From Lithospermum erythrorhizon (Eukaryota; Streptophyta; Magnoliopsida; Boraginales; Boraginaceae), in assembly GCA_019722365.1 (NCBI GenBank), contig JADFUC010000846.1, forward strand, positions 186,001 through 250,000: a stretch of 64,000 nucleotides of DNA. Reading direction: 5' to 3'. The notes beneath the pieces were generated by a model. The model did no database searches, had not been told where the DNA came from, and saw only the letters and a program-made list of their open reading frames with translations. Shown here piece after piece: positions 61,510 through 64,000 of this stretch. Position 1 is the stretch's first letter. The number at the start of each line of letters is the position of its first letter. A program made the translations under genes and the position numbers.

Positions 61510-62220
61510 TGTAGATTAACAATTATCGCCCATTGCATCTTTCAAATACTCATCAAAAGCGTAACTTAACTTTTTTGTAGTATTCTTTGGGCGATTTGGA
61601 TTACAAGAAATGACGCACAGCACAACAATCGGCCCTCTCTCAAATATGGTCAACAAAAAAAATACATGATCTTGCCTCACCATTAGACTTAGCCTTCAAC
61701 GAAAATCAAAAATGATATAACAAAATATCAGGATGAGACCCATCCAAACACGGTCAACAACAATCACCCCCTTAAAAAGTCTTCATGTGCTAGGAATCGT
61801 TGTCGAAGGGATGCCAAAATTTGTATTGGCATTTCTGCTGGCCAGAACCCATCTTAGTTAATTAGTATGTATCATGGGGGAGAAAGGAAAACAATTGAAG
61901 GAACCCATATATTCAATTGCAATGACTCGCTCCCCAACATTGAAGCATTCGGCCAAGTTGTCTTCTTGGCGGCCCCGTCCTTAGCAAATTGTATATCGCA
62001 TGTTCTTTGTTTTATTCTTTGATTCTTGCTGCGGGTATGGAATAGGCATTTCGTACTATCAAGAGGAGCAAAGAATCCACTCCCTAATAAATGAAGAATT
62101 CAATGATATATACAAGTTGCTTTGGTTTTCAACTAGCATTGATTATTTTGTAAACTTGCATGATATTTCTATTAACTCCTTTAATGATTCGAATTGTACT
62201 AGTATGAATGTTAATTTCTA
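61510..62220 (+). pseudogene. LINE 3' piece (linker and RNase H-like region)
   Basis: The frame near 61580-61620 encodes ILWAIWITRNDAQHNN, the conserved block that follows the zf-RVT domain in plant LINEs. Weaker RNase-H-like residues follow, down to an open stretch near 62000-62220. Stops are frequent. The piece continues the reading order of the fragment ending at 58358, which shows that one LINE was split. Confidence 0.72.
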
Positions 62221-62411
62221 ATAATAACGTAAAACAATAATGCATTGAATATTTTTAATTTATTACTTATCAAAAAATGAAATAAATATTGTTTTTAAAC
62301 TATTGAGACTTGAGAGCTTCTCTTTGTTTAATCATAAGAAACACTTGACCTTTTTCATTTTGATTATTCACATATTACAAGACTACCACCTCTAATCCGG
62401 AGAAGACCGAG

Positions 62412-62730
62412 GAAGGCGGTTTATGAAAATGATTTTACCTCCATAACTAGCATTAAAACTTAGTCAAGCATTAACAAATTGTAATGATTAAACAGATTTT
62501 TTTAACGGGATACCCAGCTACTCTTTGAGTGCGTTGGGTAAGCACCGGTAGCCTTGATAAGCAGGAAGGCGGTTTATGAAAAATGATTTTTACACTCCAT
62601 AACCTAGCATTAAAACTTAGTCCGAACATTAACAAATTTAATATGCAATTAAACAATTTTTTTAACGGGATACTTGGCGGCCATTTACTCTTTGAGTGCA
62701 TTAGGTAAGCCTCGGTGGCCTTGATAAGCG
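62412..62730. repeat. Tandem duplication of a 153-166 bp unit
   Basis: GAAGGCGGTTTATGAAAA begins each unit (62412 and 62565), and CCTTGATAAGC ends each. Shared inner blocks are TAGCATTAAAACTTAGTC, TTTTTTTAACGGGATAC and ACTCTTTGAGTGC. The second copy has small insertions. It has no coding meaning that I can see. Confidence 0.9.
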
Positions 62731-63403
62731 CCTTGGCTTAGCGTCATTTAGATAAACCATCTTTGTGTGACGAGCGCCGACCAGAAAGCGTTGATAGGAG
62801 AATCAATTTCGTGACTCTCGATTACTTAATTCGCTACTCATGAAACGGCGCTGTGGGTGCAATTAAACAATTTCCTTATTATCAATGAAGTAAAGTAGAA
62901 AGGGTATGTGAGCTATATTCCTAAATACTTGAAAGAAATAGAAAGATGGTTTGATGCAGATTATCTTGCTTGAAGGCAAAAAGCAGGTTCACAGAGTTGT
63001 ATTCACAAAATTCCCACAGCCTTTGGCCATATGCATTAGAACTACCCTCTCTTGCAGAAGCATAACAGGAAAAGAGCAACAGCAAGATATGACAAGACCC
63101 CTGTACAGATAGCTCTATATTGGTATCCTAATTTTCTTGAAGGCCCTACTGGACACAGATACTATACAAAATACCTAAACTTAGCCTCCCTAAGATCCTT
63201 GCTTTACAAAACCTTGAATCATCAGTAAGTTAGCCACAGCATACCAGGATAAGGCAACCTGATCGACCAAGACTCGGTCACAACGACATGGCCTTTTTAA
63301 CCTCACGACCACTTTCTGTTAACTAAAACTATGTTTGTTTTAAGGCTAAAAATATTGCCGGCAACTAATGATATGATGTGAATCATGGAACACTGAAGTC
63401 TAC
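62731..63403. other. Probable 3' untranslated region and flank of the right-edge gene
   Basis: The sequence becomes less AT-rich from about 62940, in keeping with a transcribed 3' part of the minus-strand gene at the window edge. No other gene is recognised. Confidence 0.35.
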
Positions 63404-63710
63404 CTGCCAAAAGAAAAAAAATCAACATTAACATGCAGATTGCTATATCAGAAAAAACACCCGAGGAAAAGTATTGCTTATCTACTTGAATAAATTATAA
63501 AGAGAAGAGGATCCTTGATCTCATTCTTCTAGGATGTGGGCTAAATTATAATTTAGAAAAGAGTATGGAAGAGGAATAAAGAAGATGCATCAACCATTGC
63601 AAATATCCAACGAGAAACTAAAATTACCTGTACATAATTATTCCACTAGCATGTTGAACCAAACTTGGGAAGTGCAGCGACGTGAGAATCTCCAACTTGA
63701 ATAACAAACA

Positions 63711-64000
63711 TCAACCCACTCTAGAGACACCGGGTGTGACATATACAGTATTGTTTCCAGCTTGAGCCACTGGCCCTTGCTGCTGGAGTTGTTTTGTTTG
63801 TGGCAGCTGCTGTAGCTGCAGCTGTGAAAGTGGCGATGTAGGTTGCTGTGTCTGTGTAACTGGAGAAGGAGCATTCTGTGAAGATTGCTTACAGACAAGA
63901 GATTCCATAGCCTTGCTAGCACCATCTGCAAGATGGGTTCCAGGAGAGCCGATATTTGATGGTGGAGTTAAAGTAACTGTATCGTGTAATTGTTCTGAAG
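63711..64000 (-). CDS. Glutamine-rich protein, C-terminal part (runs off the window)
   Basis: The minus-strand frame is open from the window edge to a TGA at 63711. It reads SEQLHDTVTLTPPSNIGSPG, then MESLVCKQSSQNAPS, then a Q/L/P-rich stretch (SQLQLQQLPQTKQLQQQG) and a short end YVTPGVSRVG. No catalytic or DNA-binding domain is visible; glutamine-rich tails are common in plant transcriptional regulators, but this is only compositional. After the stop, the transcript appears to have an intron in its 3' untranslated region: donor CAG/GTAATT at 63628/63627 and acceptor TTTTGGCAG ending at 63404. Family not recognised. Confidence 0.6.
   Translation of the reverse strand, partial: SEQLHDTVTLTPPSNIGSPGTHLADGASKAMESLVCKQSSQNAPSPVTQTQQPTSPLSQLQLQQLPQTKQLQQQGPVAQAGNNTVYVTPGVSRVG

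Noticed and set aside
63638..63931. Alternative longer frame overlapping the glutamine-rich frame
   Set aside because: Residues are serine/histidine/leucine-rich as expected for a shifted frame of CAG-rich DNA; the 63711 frame is open to the window edge and has coherent composition.

Overview
The window is nuclear DNA of a flowering plant, probably a eudicot. It is AT-rich, its genes carry many short GT-AG introns, and most of it is decayed transposable elements. No family or species can be named from the sequence alone. I rebuilt the gene models exon by exon on both strands. Three complete genes keep an open frame through every intron, and a fourth does so for all but its last exon.

Layout. 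0-6.9 kb: unassigned DNA, the wreck of a Ty1/copia polyprotein (2.8-4.4 kb) and an LTR copy (5.27-5.84 kb). 6.9-16.7 kb: a gene island on the + strand, with a 17-exon NHL-repeat protein (762 aa, EMB1974-like) followed by a 3-exon EamA/SLC35F5-like transporter (408 aa); a 55-bp minisatellite lies between them. 16.8-34.1 kb: a foldback repeat, a 406-bp non-autonomous hAT element with a perfect 8-bp target duplication, a broken O-methyltransferase fragment, a large decayed LTR-retrotransposon region (21.2-28.4 kb) and a decayed hAT element (29.6-34.1 kb). 36.5-38.2 kb: a 4-exon BSD-domain gene (190 aa, - strand). 39.8-45.3 kb: a second decayed hAT element that carries tandem arrays of palindromes centred on GGTACC. 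47.1-52.5 kb: a SEC14/SFH-type phosphoinositide-transfer gene (- strand) with a TATA box and an intron-containing leader. 52.6-63.4 kb: intergenic DNA with a tRNA-type SINE, a LINE split in two by a non-coding LTR element, and a tandem duplication. 63.7-64.0 kb: the 3' end of a glutamine-rich protein gene (- strand) that runs off the window.

The four main genes are housekeeping type: an embryo-essential NHL protein, a membrane transporter, a BSD protein and a lipid-transfer protein. They are separate transcription units, not a pathway. From memory, the first pair resembles neighbours near At3g07060-At3g07080 and the second pair resembles neighbours near At3g24820-At3g24840, so two ancestral gene blocks may be preserved; this needs a search. 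The most unusual structure is the palindromic GGTACC array inside the second hAT element.
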